A stretch of 32,480 nt of DNA from Polynucleobacter sp. (GCA_030696845.1 JAUYRJ010000037.1:1-32480); one strand, 5' to 3'. Numbered from the stretch's first letter, positions 1-8,346 are shown. The notes: generated by a model not told the origin, from the sequence alone. Program-made: numbers and translations.

Positions 1-174
1 ATATGGCGGGTAGCCGAAGCGCTCGAGTACGGCATTGTGGGGGTCAATACGGGCGCTGTTTCCAATGAAGTGGGTCCCTTTGGGGGCGTCAAGCAATCGG
101 GCCTCGGACGCGAAGGCAGTGTCTGGGGAATGGATGAGTACTTGGAGATGAAGTACGTGTGTGTGGGGTTGTAG
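1..174 (+). CDS. Aldehyde dehydrogenase, C-terminal fragment (gene runs in from the left edge)
   Basis: Frame 1 is open from the first base to a TAG at 172-174 and gives the last 57 residues of a protein. The fragment carries the C-terminal signature of NAD(P)-dependent aldehyde dehydrogenases of the succinate-semialdehyde dehydrogenase (GabD) type: GIVGVNTG, then [14 protein letters not shown], then the final [11 protein letters not shown] strand. These enzymes oxidise an aldehyde to a carboxylate in the cytoplasm. The catalytic Cys and Glu lie outside the window, so the substrate cannot be judged. It is on the same strand as the three genes that follow, 62 bases before the next start, and may belong to the same pathway. 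The family call is firm; the exact enzyme is not. Confidence 0.85.
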   Translation: MWRVAEALEYGIVGVNTGAVSNEVGPFGGVKQSGLGREGSVWGMDEYLEMKYVCVGL

Positions 175-224
175 GGAAACGAATTAAATGCAGTACAAAT
201 TGTTTAACCTAAATTAATATGAAT

Positions 225-230
225 AGGGAG
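225..230 (+). promoter_or_regulatory. Ribosome binding site that sets the tctC-like start at 237
   Basis: AGGGAG lies six bases before the ATG at 237. An in-frame ATG at 219 has no comparable purine run, so 237 is the better start. Confidence 0.6.
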
Positions 231-236
231 TATCAA

Positions 237-1229
237 ATGCATCTGCCATTCAAAAAAAGTTTTGCTGTAACGCGTCGCGCTATTTTTGTTTCGCTGTTTT
301 CCTTAAGCGCATCTTTGGCTGCGCAAACTTATCCGAACAAACCGGTGACCATTGTTGTTCCTTACAATGCCGGCGGCGATGCGGATCAGTCTGCGCGAAA
401 TTTAGGCACCGTCGCTCAAGCAGTCTTAAAGCAGCCCATCGTTGTCTTAAATAAAGGCGGCGCCAGCGGCGCCATTGGGTCGCAGTTTGTTAAAGATGCC
501 GCGCCAGATGGATACACCTTACTGCTAGCACGCGTGGGATCGCAAGCCGTACTACCGGCCATGAAATCCGATTTAAGTTATAAATGGAATGACTTCACTT
601 TTATTGGTTTGCTCGAACTTAATCCAGTAGTTTGTGTTGTGCATCCAGACTCGCCTTACAAAACATTTGGCGATCTTACTAAAGCAATTGCAGATAAACC
701 AGGCAAATTAAATTACAGCTCCTCAGGGCCTGGAACCATTTTGAATTTTGGGCCTCAATTAATGCTTCAAACCCTAAAATTAGGTCCCGATGTGGCGGTG
801 AACATTAGCTACAAAGGTGGATCTGAAGCGGTTGTAGCCGTTCTGGCTCGCGAAGTGGATTTCAGCTGCGGAAATCTCACATCAGCGCTCACCCAAATTA
901 CAGCTGGAAAATTACGGGCTCTCGTTACCACTACGCCAGAGCGTGTGAAAGAAATTCCTAATGTGCCTACCGCCAAAGAAGTGGGAATGCCGCAACTTGA
1001 AGCGATCGTAGGCTGGAGCGCCTTATACGGACCACCCAAATTAAGTCAGGATGTGGTTAATAAATGGGTTGCTGTTCTTGCTGCGGCAGACAAAGATGCC
1101 AATTGGCAAGCTGGAAATGTTCGCTACGGCGGCATTCCACGCATCTTATCGCCGCTGGACACCGAAAAATTTGCCGCTTCTCAATACGTTTCCTATTCCA
1201 AGCTAAGCAGTCAATTGGGAATCAAGTAA
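237..1229 (+). CDS. Tripartite tricarboxylate transporter substrate-binding protein (TctC/Bug family)
   Basis: About 330 residues, the normal length for Bug-family periplasmic binding proteins. The N-terminus is a signal peptide: KK and RR charges, a hydrophobic stretch IFVSLFSLSASLAA, then mature AQTYPNKPVTIVVPYNAGG. That last segment is the family hallmark (YP.KP..IVVPF..GG), and DGYTLLL follows around residue 90. It should bind a carboxylate in the periplasm. No TctA or TctB membrane partner is in the window; such orphan binding proteins are very common in Burkholderiales. A TPP enzyme gene starts 23 bases downstream, suggesting co-transcription and a shared substrate. An in-frame ATG at 219 would add six residues, but the ribosome site favours 237. 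The ligand is unknown. Confidence 0.88.
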   Translation: MHLPFKKSFAVTRRAIFVSLFSLSASLAAQTYPNKPVTIVVPYNAGGDADQSARNLGTVAQAVLKQPIVVLNKGGASGAIGSQFVKDAAPDGYTLLLARVGSQAVLPAMKSDLSYKWNDFTFIGLLELNPVVCVVHPDSPYKTFGDLTKAIADKPGKLNYSSSGPGTILNFGPQLMLQTLKLGPDVAVNISYKGGSEAVVAVLAREVDFSCGNLTSALTQITAGKLRALVTTTPERVKEIPNVPTAKEVGMPQLEAIVGWSALYGPPKLSQDVVNKWVAVLAAADKDANWQAGNVRYGGIPRILSPLDTEKFAASQYVSYSKLSSQLGIK

Positions 1230-1252
1230 TTTAATTATCAAGAAAGAAATCA

Positions 1253-2890
1253 ATGTCTACCAAATTCACACGTGGCGCGGATGCATTAGTCACAGCGATG
1301 TTAACCGCAGGAGTAAATAAGGTATTTACTCTTTCAGGCAATCACATCATGCCCATTTTTGATGCTATTTTTGATCAAAAAATCAGCTTAATTCATACAC
1401 GGCACGAGGCTGCGGCTGTTCACATGGCCGACTCATGGTCCAGACTCACGGGTGAAGTTGGTATAGCAATGGTCACAGGGGGGCCGGGGCATGCGAATGC
1501 CGTTTCGGCGCTTTACACCGCCGCCATGGCTGAGTCCCCTGTTGTGCTTTTATCGGGACATGCCCCGATCAATCAACTGGGCATGGGCGCTTTTCAGGAA
1601 ATGGCTCAGACAGATATCGCCGCCCCACTAACCAAGGCCTCATGGATGTGCAAAAGCACTGCCGATCTTCCGGGTGATTTAGCGAAAGCGATCGCACTTG
1701 CAAAATCCGGTAGACCGGGTCCCGTTCACATTAGCCTGCCATCGGATGTATTGGATGATGCATTCAATGACGGTGCGCCAATGCCTACATTGTCTGACTT
1801 TGCAGCCACCCCAATTAAACCCGATGCGGCAATACTAAAAAATATGCTTGGGAAATTGCAGCAAGCCAAAAAGCCGCTGATCTTAACGGGTCCCATGATG
1901 CAGTCCAAAGAGGGGCGCAAGGTCTTGGTATCATTTCAATCTGCCCTAGGCATCCCTGTTATCGGAATGGAAAGTCCAAGGGGTATTGGCGATCCCTGCT
2001 TGGGGGCTTTTTCAGAGGTACTAGCCCAATCAGACTGCGTACTGCTTCTTGGAAAAAAATTAGACTTCACCTTGAAATTCGGTAAAGCGCCTAATTTCCA
2101 CAATGACTGTGTCTTTTTACAAATCGATCCTGAGCAGGCTGAAATCGAACGAACCAAAAGAGCGGTTGGCGGTAAACTCGAACTATCCTGCATTGCCGAT
2201 GTACCAAGCGCCATTAGTGCGCTTATCGAACTGCATAGCGGCTCAAGCGGGACAACATCGGCATGGATGAAAGAAGTACAGGATGCGACCTCCTATCGAC
2301 CTACGGCATGGGATCAAGCCGCATCAAGCCCCAATAAATTACATCCTGCCCAAGCATTTAAACCTTTGCAAGCGATACTTGATAGTCATCCCGACTCGGT
2401 GTTGGTAAGTGATGGCGGCGAGATTGGTCAGTGGGCACAAGCCTGCTTAAATGCACCCAATCGCGTTGTGAATGGCGTAGCTGGATCGATCGGAGCGGGG
2501 CTGCCATTTGCTTCAGCTGCTAGCTTAGCTAAGCCCGGCGCTCCAATTATTGCGGTTATGGGTGACGGCACCTTTGGTTTCCATAGCGCTGAAATTGATA
2601 CCGCAGTACGTTATCAGCTACCTTTTGTATTGGTCGTTGGCAATGACGCATGCTGGAATGCGGAGCATCAAATCCAAATTCGGGAGTATGGCCAAGACAG
2701 AGTCATTGGCTGTGAATTATTACCAAGCCGATATGAGCAAGTGTGTATTGCGTTTGGTGGTTTTGGAGAGCTTATCACCAAAAAAGAAGATGTTTTGCCC
2801 GCAGCCCAACGGGCTATCGCAAGTAAGCTGCCCTCTTGCCTGAATGTCATGATCGACGGTATACCCGCCCCTAATATTCGGCGCGCCTAA
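1253..2890 (+). CDS. Thiamine-diphosphate-dependent enzyme, acetolactate synthase / 2-hydroxyacyl-CoA lyase-like
   Basis: 545 residues with the three-domain ThDP fold. The N-terminal PYR domain has the cofactor-activating glutamate in HEAAAVHMADSWSR (Glu52), followed by GGPGHANAV and GMGAFQEMAQ. A central domain covers about 190-340. The C-terminal PP domain has the metal/diphosphate motif GDGTFGFHSAEIDTA ending in NDACWN. The segment LPSRYEQVCIAFGG resembles 2-hydroxyacyl-CoA lyases and oxalyl-CoA decarboxylases as much as acetolactate synthases. The reaction class is cleavage or ligation next to a 2-oxo or 2-hydroxyacyl carbonyl. A biosynthetic IlvB is unlikely because no small regulatory subunit follows. 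The next gene, a D-2-hydroxyacid dehydrogenase, starts 4 bases downstream, so a 2-oxo acid made there could be its substrate (inference). Confidence 0.8.
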   Translation: MSTKFTRGADALVTAMLTAGVNKVFTLSGNHIMPIFDAIFDQKISLIHTRHEAAAVHMADSWSRLTGEVGIAMVTGGPGHANAVSALYTAAMAESPVVLLSGHAPINQLGMGAFQEMAQTDIAAPLTKASWMCKSTADLPGDLAKAIALAKSGRPGPVHISLPSDVLDDAFNDGAPMPTLSDFAATPIKPDAAILKNMLGKLQQAKKPLILTGPMMQSKEGRKVLVSFQSALGIPVIGMESPRGIGDPCLGAFSEVLAQSDCVLLLGKKLDFTLKFGKAPNFHNDCVFLQIDPEQAEIERTKRAVGGKLELSCIADVPSAISALIELHSGSSGTTSAWMKEVQDATSYRPTAWDQAASSPNKLHPAQAFKPLQAILDSHPDSVLVSDGGEIGQWAQACLNAPNRVVNGVAGSIGAGLPFASAASLAKPGAPIIAVMGDGTFGFHSAEIDTAVRYQLPFVLVVGNDACWNAEHQIQIREYGQDRVIGCELLPSRYEQVCIAFGGFGELITKKEDVLPAAQRAIASKLPSCLNVMIDGIPAPNIRRA

Positions 2891-2894
2891 GTCA

Positions 2895-4331
2895 ATGATG
2901 ACTCCCAATCCCGTTTTGTTGGAATTTCACAATGCCATTGGCGAGCAATACGTTCTTCAAGGTGACGATGAAAAGAGTCCATACCTAAGGGATTGGGGAA
3001 AGCGCTATCAAGGGAGTGCTTTGGCAGTATTAAAACCAAAAAATACAGAAGAAGTTGCTAAGCTCGTCAAAATTTGCATGGCTAACCGGATATCGATCGT
3101 CCCGCAAGGCGGCAATACCGGCTTATGTGGGGGAGCCACGCCGGATAATAGCGGCAATTCCGTGGTCATTTGCCTCAGCAGATTAAATCAAATCAGGGAG
3201 GTAGATACTCAAAATGCCACCATGACTGTTGATGCTGGTGTCATACTCCAGCAAGCTCAACATGCCGCTTTAGAAGAAGGCAAACTCTTTCCGCTGAGTT
3301 TGGCGGCGGAGGGTAGCTGCACCATTGGCGGAAACCTAGCAACCAATGCCGGCGGGGTTCAAGTTCTCCGCTACGGCAATATGAGGGACTTAACGCTCGG
3401 CCTTGAAGTGGTTACCGCCAATGGGGATATCTGGAATGGATTGCGTGGATTACGCAAAGACAATACCGGCTACTCTCTTAAAGACCTCTTTATCGGCTCA
3501 GAGGGAACGCTGGGCATTATTACCGCAGCCACCCTAAAACTCTACCCAATTCCCAAATCGAAGATCACTGCTCTTATTAGCCTGACAACTGTTGCCAACG
3601 GCATTCGCTTATTGCAATATATTCAGAAAAATTGCAGTGCCGACTTAACGGCATTTGAATTAATATCGCGCCGCGCAATTGAATTGGTCTGCGATAAGTT
3701 TGTTTTAGCTAAGCAAGTGCTTGAAAGCGAATCAGCTTGGATGGTGTTATTTGAATTATCCAGCATGGATTCAGAGGAAAAGATTCGTCTTGAAATTCAA
3801 GACATCCTCGCACAGGCCATAGAGGATGATCTGATTGAAGACGCGATCGTTGCCGAGTCGATACAACAATCTAAAACCATCTGGGAAATTCGTGAAACGA
3901 TTCCTGAAGCGCAACTGCAATTAGGAAATATTATTAAGCACGATATTTCCCTTCCCATTTCTGAGCTGAGTGAATTTATTGAAAATACGAATGCTCAATT
4001 GAGGAAAACCTGGCCGGACTCAGAAGTGATCGTATTCGGGCACGTTGGTGACGGTAATTTGCATTACAACCTGGCCGGTTTAAATAATGGAACCTCTGAT
4101 CAATTGCCAAGCAGACGTCATGATATTAATCAACTAGTGCATGATCAAGTCTATTTACATCAGGGCTCATTCTCCGCGGAACATGGAATTGGACAAGCGA
4201 AAATGAATGAGCTGGCGGAGCGCAAGTCTGATGTCGAGATGAATTTAATGCGTGCCATTAAAGAAAGTCTGGATCCACTGTGCATCATGAATCCGAATAA
4301 AGTCATAAAGGCTTTTAATCCAAAGCCTTAA
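2895..4331 (+). CDS. FAD-linked D-2-hydroxyacid dehydrogenase (GlcD / D-lactate / D-2-hydroxyglutarate dehydrogenase type)
   Basis: 478 residues, typical for the family. The FAD-binding (PCMH) domain covers about 35-215, with PQGGNTGLCGGATPD and the glycine-rich GSCTIGGNLATNAGG; YGNMRDLTLGLEVV and GSEGTLGIIT also match. The C-terminal FAD-oxidase domain has HVGDGNLHYN, which supplies metal/substrate histidines in this family, and SAEHGIGQAK near the end. It should oxidise a D-2-hydroxy acid to the 2-oxo acid and pass electrons to a quinone, cytochrome or flavoprotein acceptor. A glycolate oxidase GlcD would normally be followed by GlcE and GlcF, which are absent. It follows the TPP gene by 4 bases. 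The start could be either of two adjacent ATGs (2895, 2898). Its last 17 bases overlap the end of the opposing transporter gene. Confidence 0.85.
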   Translation: MMTPNPVLLEFHNAIGEQYVLQGDDEKSPYLRDWGKRYQGSALAVLKPKNTEEVAKLVKICMANRISIVPQGGNTGLCGGATPDNSGNSVVICLSRLNQIREVDTQNATMTVDAGVILQQAQHAALEEGKLFPLSLAAEGSCTIGGNLATNAGGVQVLRYGNMRDLTLGLEVVTANGDIWNGLRGLRKDNTGYSLKDLFIGSEGTLGIITAATLKLYPIPKSKITALISLTTVANGIRLLQYIQKNCSADLTAFELISRRAIELVCDKFVLAKQVLESESAWMVLFELSSMDSEEKIRLEIQDILAQAIEDDLIEDAIVAESIQQSKTIWEIRETIPEAQLQLGNIIKHDISLPISELSEFIENTNAQLRKTWPDSEVIVFGHVGDGNLHYNLAGLNNGTSDQLPSRRHDINQLVHDQVYLHQGSFSAEHGIGQAKMNELAERKSDVEMNLMRAIKESLDPLCIMNPNKVIKAFNPKP

Positions 4332-5076
4332 TTTGCCTAGCCAGCAACATGAGTCCCGAGAAGAGCAGAATTAATCCCACCGCGCGCTTCATCGCAACTT
4401 GACTCAATTTGGTATGAAATTTTGTGCCCGCCCTAATCCCGATAAATAAGGGCACCATCATTACCGTAGCCAAGACCAGCACATCCCAGCTCAGAATAAG
4501 GCCAACTACCAGCATAAAAATCAGCCGCAGAAACGTCAGCATAAAAATGGCGAATGCCATGGTGGCTCTCAATATCTTAGGGTCGCCAATACGCATTCCG
4601 AGATAGGACACATAGATTGGACCGCCCGTGGCAAAGAGCGCTGTAAAAATACCGCCAACAGTGCCAAAAGGCAGGGCCCACCACCGGTGAATTGCAATAT
4701 GGGCTTTGTCTGACTTTTGCATCAACACTCGAATACCATTGCCTGCAGCAAAAATACCCAAGGTCAATAAGAGTGGTTCACTAGGTGCTTTAATCAACAA
4801 TACAATACCCAGGGCCATGCCAATTAAGGTAAAGGGAAATAGCCAGAGCAACTCTTTTTTGTTAGCGTCACCCGATACCTTTCGCCCCAAATACAGAGAA
4901 GCGCAAATATCCATAATGACCATCATTGGTACTACGGTTGTTAATGGGTACAGCTGCACTAACAAAGGAACAGCCACTATAGAAGAGCCAAAGCCAGATA
5001 CGCCAAAAATAAAGTAGGCGCAAAAAATGATCAGTACCGCAAGCGTTACTGGGATGGGCTGGAGAACCTCAAAAAT
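4315..5076 (-). CDS. TSUP-family membrane permease (sulfite exporter TauE/SafE-like), start codon non-canonical
   Basis: A hydrophobic protein with about seven or eight membrane segments and the TSUP signature GVSGFGSSIVAVPLL near the N-terminus, plus GTVGGIFTALFATGGPIYVSYL in the second half. Family members move sulfite, organosulfonates or small carboxylates out of the cell. The first ATG/GTG/TTG in frame is a GTG at 4977, but it lies inside this motif and would remove the first helix. The frame stays open upstream to a stop at 5086-5088. The only reasonable full-length start is ATT at 5074-5076, 8 bases after a weak AGG, giving 253 residues, the usual family length. Either ATT is used, as in infC, or the 5' end has lost its start. 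It sits 29 bases after the flavoprotein gene, last in the reductase operon. Confidence 0.75.
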   Translation of the reverse strand: MFEVLQPIPVTLAVLIIFCAYFIFGVSGFGSSIVAVPLLVQLYPLTTVVPMMVIMDICASLYLGRKVSGDANKKELLWLFPFTLIGMALGIVLLIKAPSEPLLLTLGIFAAGNGIRVLMQKSDKAHIAIHRWWALPFGTVGGIFTALFATGGPIYVSYLGMRIGDPKILRATMAFAIFMLTFLRLIFMLVVGLILSWDVLVLATVMMVPLFIGIRAGTKFHTKLSQVAMKRAVGLILLFSGLMLLARQIKALD

Positions 5077-5105
5077 AGTAGTAGCCTATTTAGTGAGCGG
5101 GGTCG

Positions 5106-6842
5106 CTAGACAGACTCTTCCACCAGAATTGTCTCGCCTGGCTTCACTAAGTTAAATCGTACCGGTCTATTTTCAATTGAAAGTCCATCCCCTTTGAGCT
5201 GAACCGCCGTAAAGTAGGATGTTTCTAATTCACCGGGCTGAGGGAAGTCTTCTCGGTAATGCGCACCTCGTGAGTTTTCCCTTGAAATGGCAGCCTCGGT
5301 AACCGATTTGCTTACTAAGATGAGGTTGCGTAAATTCATCCAATCCTGCCAAGTGAGGTTGTACGCGCGCTGTAAATCACCTACGCCCATTTGATTGAGC
5401 GACTGATCCAGCTCATCCAATTTCACGCGAGCACGCTGCAAGCTTTCTTGGGTTCGGGATATGCCGACGTCATTCCACATTACTTCTGCTAATGCATCGC
5501 GAATCAGCTCAATATCGCCTGGAGGCCGCTTAAGCGGAGCCTCATGCGCCCGAATGCTGGCAGCCACTTCATCCATATTGCACTCGGCTAAGGATTTATT
5601 GCTAACCCACTTAGCCATCTCATCACCAGCTATTCCACCAAATACGGTGGAGTTCGCTACGCCATTGCCACCTAAGCGATTGGCGCCGTGCACGCCGCCC
5701 GTATCTTCACCTGCCGCGAACAATCCCGGCAAATCGGTACTGCAATCAGGACGGAATACCACACCACCCATCATGTAATGGGCAGTGGGTACCACTTCCA
5801 CTAAATCTTCAGCCAAATTAAAGCCGCTATCCGCACAGCGCTCAACCATACCCTTAAATAATTTGCGTACAGTGTCTGGCCCCAAATGACTCATCTGAAT
5901 ATAGACACCACCATTGGGCGTTGCCCGCCCCGCGCGAATCTCGGAATTAATTGAGCGCGAGACAATATCGCGGGTTGCACGCTCATTGCGCGGATCATAG
6001 TTACCCATAAAGCGCTCTTTATTGCCATTGAGCAAATAACCTCCAGCGCCTCGCAAACCTTCCTCTAATACGGTACCCGTCATCCGTGTGCCAGGTCCCG
6101 CCAACAGTCCGGTGGGATGAAACTGCACCATTTCCATATCGCGCAGCACCAAGCCGGCACGCAGCGCCATCGCAAGCCCATCACAACTCTTATCGCCTGA
6201 TGGGGTATGGTATTTGTACATGGTGGGGCCGCCGCCGGTTGCTAGCAATACCGCCTTGGCGCGAACCAAAGTAAATTCGCCGCTCTGCATATCCAACATT
6301 AAAACGCCCGCTAAGGACTTGCCATCGGCGCTATGTATTAACTCAACCGCACGGTATTCCTCAAGCCGATGAATGCCCCGTGCCCACACCTGCTCCGCTA
6401 GGCGATTGATAATTTCAATTCCGGTTAAATCGCCTTTATGCACTGTTCGGTCAAAAGTCTGTCCCGCAAACGCTTTTTGGTGAATGGTGCCATCGGGGTT
6501 GCGGTCAAAAAAGCAGCCGAGTTCGTTCTCTAATTCGCGAATACGCTCCACCGCAATATTGGCCAATGTCCACGCTAAATCCTGATCACATAGCCACTTA
6601 CCGCCTTCAATCGTATCCATGAAGTGGCGCTCAACCGAATCGCCTTCGGCCAGCGCCACGTTATACCCCCCTTGAACCATTCGAGTGCAGCCGCATTTAC
6701 CTAAGAGGCCTTTAACTGCGATGGTGATATGCAAATTCGGGTTAGTTTGGTGCGCATGCAGCGCCGCAAACAGCCCAGCCCCACCCGAACCTAAGATCAA
6801 AATATCGGTCTCAAGGGTTTTGATATTCAAAGGGGCATTCAT
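5106..6842 (-). CDS. Fumarate reductase/succinate dehydrogenase-like flavoprotein subunit with Cys in place of the FAD-linking His
   Basis: 578 residues, close to SdhA/FrdA. The FAD Rossmann motif is ILGSGGAGLFAA (16-27). Dicarboxylate-binding and catalytic residues are all present: His242 in QFHPTG, Glu260/261 in EEGLRG, Arg291 in ATRDIV, His355 in HYMMGG and Arg389 in GANRLGGNG. The helical and C-terminal domains follow. The position that is His in SDH and FRD (five before QGG, the covalent FAD attachment) is Cys52 here, so FAD is probably bound non-covalently; L-aspartate oxidase (NadB) also lacks this His. A NadB call is unlikely because matching Fe-S and anchor subunits are in the same operon. 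The start overlaps the fumarase beta stop by ATGA, with AGGA eight bases upstream. The substrate is a C4-dicarboxylate or analogue; the direction is unknown. Confidence 0.85.
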   Translation of the reverse strand: MNAPLNIKTLETDILILGSGGAGLFAALHAHQTNPNLHITIAVKGLLGKCGCTRMVQGGYNVALAEGDSVERHFMDTIEGGKWLCDQDLAWTLANIAVERIRELENELGCFFDRNPDGTIHQKAFAGQTFDRTVHKGDLTGIEIINRLAEQVWARGIHRLEEYRAVELIHSADGKSLAGVLMLDMQSGEFTLVRAKAVLLATGGGPTMYKYHTPSGDKSCDGLAMALRAGLVLRDMEMVQFHPTGLLAGPGTRMTGTVLEEGLRGAGGYLLNGNKERFMGNYDPRNERATRDIVSRSINSEIRAGRATPNGGVYIQMSHLGPDTVRKLFKGMVERCADSGFNLAEDLVEVVPTAHYMMGGVVFRPDCSTDLPGLFAAGEDTGGVHGANRLGGNGVANSTVFGGIAGDEMAKWVSNKSLAECNMDEVAASIRAHEAPLKRPPGDIELIRDALAEVMWNDVGISRTQESLQRARVKLDELDQSLNQMGVGDLQRAYNLTWQDWMNLRNLILVSKSVTEAAISRENSRGAHYREDFPQPGELETSYFTAVQLKGDGLSIENRPVRFNLVKPGETILVEESV

Positions 6843-7450
6843 GATTCAATTCCTAAGCTTTTGAGTACGTCTAGCTTGTTGCGAGCAACATCACCCTTTA
6901 CTTCTTGATAAATGCTGCCGCCATGGCTGTCCATGGCAACCAAGAGGGGGCCAAAGTTCCGGATTTTGAAACGCCATAGCGATTCGGGATTAAGGTCATC
7001 CATATCCACATCCTCAATCTGTTCAATCCAAGTGGTTTCTAAGGCGGCAGTACCGCCAATGATGGCCAAATAAACCCCGCCCAGTTCGGCAAACGCTTCT
7101 GACGATCCCTCGCGCATACCGCCCTTACCCACAATCATGCGCACGCCGTTTTGGGTCATTAGCGGTCTTGTAAAACGCTCCATCCGATCGGACGTGGTGG
7201 TACCAATGCAGATCGGTTGATAGCCGGCGGGATACTCGGTGCTAACAGGCACCTTACGTACATTTGGCGCAGTATGAATCACCGCATGACCGCTTAAGTC
7301 AAACTTAGTTTTGCGACCGCGATCAAATAAATGAATTTGAGTCGCATCCCGAATACCAAATAAGGTGTTTTGCAGAGTAACCGTATCGTTAATTTTGAGG
7401 CGGCGAATATCCGCTTCGCTCACTGGAGTGGGTAGATCGTAATGGGCCAT
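6839..7450 (-). CDS. Class I fumarase / L(+)-tartrate dehydratase-type, beta subunit
   Basis: 203 residues, the usual size of the separate C-terminal subunit of two-subunit class I fumarases and of TtdB. It is read as family PF05683 from the N-terminal layout (a short beta segment, then KINDTVTLQNTLFGIRDA), PICIGTTTSDRMERFTRPLM, and the glycine-rich GKGGMREGSSEAF. It pairs with the alpha subunit next door to form a 4Fe-4S hydro-lyase acting on fumarate, mesaconate or tartrate-like substrates. AGGA lies eight bases before the ATG and overlaps the stop of the alpha gene. Its own stop overlaps the flavoprotein start (ATGA), so translation is probably coupled. Sequence alone cannot separate fumarase from tartrate dehydratase. 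Confidence 0.88.
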   Translation of the reverse strand: MAHYDLPTPVSEADIRRLKINDTVTLQNTLFGIRDATQIHLFDRGRKTKFDLSGHAVIHTAPNVRKVPVSTEYPAGYQPICIGTTTSDRMERFTRPLMTQNGVRMIVGKGGMREGSSEAFAELGGVYLAIIGGTAALETTWIEQIEDVDMDDLNPESLWRFKIRNFGPLLVAMDSHGGSIYQEVKGDVARNKLDVLKSLGIES

Positions 7451-7459
7451 TATTTTTTC

Positions 7460-8335
7460 CTAAAAACCGTACTTAACACCAGCAGGTGTGAAGGTGGCGC
7501 GTGCGCGCCTAGCAGAGTGGCATTGCATATTGACAGCGACTGGATTCATGGTGATGTGGGTAGCAGCCAATTCCACGTGAACCGCAAATGCAGTGCCATC
7601 GCCGCCCAAGCCTTGAGGGCCTATCCCCAAGCGATTTACGGCAGCGCTTAACTCTTTTTCTAGCTTGGCACCCTCTTCGTCAGCGCACGCACTGCCAATT
7701 GGCCTAGTCGCTGCGCGTTTAGCCATGGCAACGCATTGATCTGAGGTACCGCCAACGCCAACTCCTACAATCGTTGGTGGGCAGGTTTTTCCGCCAGAGG
7801 CAACTACGCTCTCAATCACAAACGCCTTCACACCAAGAATGCCCTCAGCTGGAATCGCCATCTTGAGATAGGAATTGTTCTCAGAGCCGCTTCCTTTTGG
7901 AATCATCTCGATTTCGACCGACTCATTGTCGGAGCTGAAATCGATGTGAATTGCAGGCATATCGATACCGCTAGAAGTGTGGTTATTTTTACGAGTAATG
8001 GGATGCACCACCGAAGAACGCAGTGGATACTCCGTCGTAGCACGCTCGCAGCCCTTGCGAATCGCCGCCTTTAAAGCCATGCCATCAAACTCGACGTTAC
8101 GACCAATTTTGACGTTGTAAATTGGCAAACCCGTATCCTGGCAGAGCAAATTATCTTCACGCTCCGCAACCACAATATTAGTGACCATAGTCTGCAGAAC
8201 CACTTGAGCGCGCGCATCCGTCTCCGACCGATTCAAGCGATCAATGCCCAGCTTGACATCGTCTGGCAATTTTTTAAGTGCGCGGATGTACAACTCCTTG
8301 CATGCTTCCTCTACCAAGCTCATCTGTAACTGCAT
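7460..8335 (-). CDS. Class I fumarase / L(+)-tartrate dehydratase-type, alpha (4Fe-4S) subunit
   Basis: 291 residues, the normal length of a separate alpha subunit. The three cluster-binding cysteines are visible: Cys65 in LLCQDTG, Cys185 in KTCPPTIVGVGVGG, and Cys272 in NMQCHSARR. RPIGS and RLGIGPQGLGGDGTAF are also family signatures. With the beta subunit it should add or remove water across a C4 double bond using an oxygen-sensitive 4Fe-4S cluster. The ATG at 8335 follows GGGAG by four bases; a second ATG four codons later is possible. It starts 11 bases after the anchor-subunit stop. It is placed between the anchors and the flavoprotein of a reductase complex, so the hydratase likely works on that enzyme's product or substrate. 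Confidence 0.9.
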   Translation of the reverse strand: MQLQMSLVEEACKELYIRALKKLPDDVKLGIDRLNRSETDARAQVVLQTMVTNIVVAEREDNLLCQDTGLPIYNVKIGRNVEFDGMALKAAIRKGCERATTEYPLRSSVVHPITRKNNHTSSGIDMPAIHIDFSSDNESVEIEMIPKGSGSENNSYLKMAIPAEGILGVKAFVIESVVASGGKTCPPTIVGVGVGGTSDQCVAMAKRAATRPIGSACADEEGAKLEKELSAAVNRLGIGPQGLGGDGTAFAVHVELAATHITMNPVAVNMQCHSARRARATFTPAGVKYGF

Positions 8336-8346
8336 ATTGCTCCCAA

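Noticed and set aside
2550..2843. Second-frame open reading frame inside the ThDP enzyme gene
   Set aside because: It is a shadow of the well-conserved PP domain in another frame, has no ribosome site and no recognisable similarity.
5106..6842. Flavoprotein as L-aspartate oxidase (NadB), because the covalent-FAD His is missing
   Set aside because: Matching Fe-S and two anchor subunits lie in the same operon, and NAD synthesis genes (nadA, nadC) are absent. An SDH/FRD-like complex fits better, though activity is untested.
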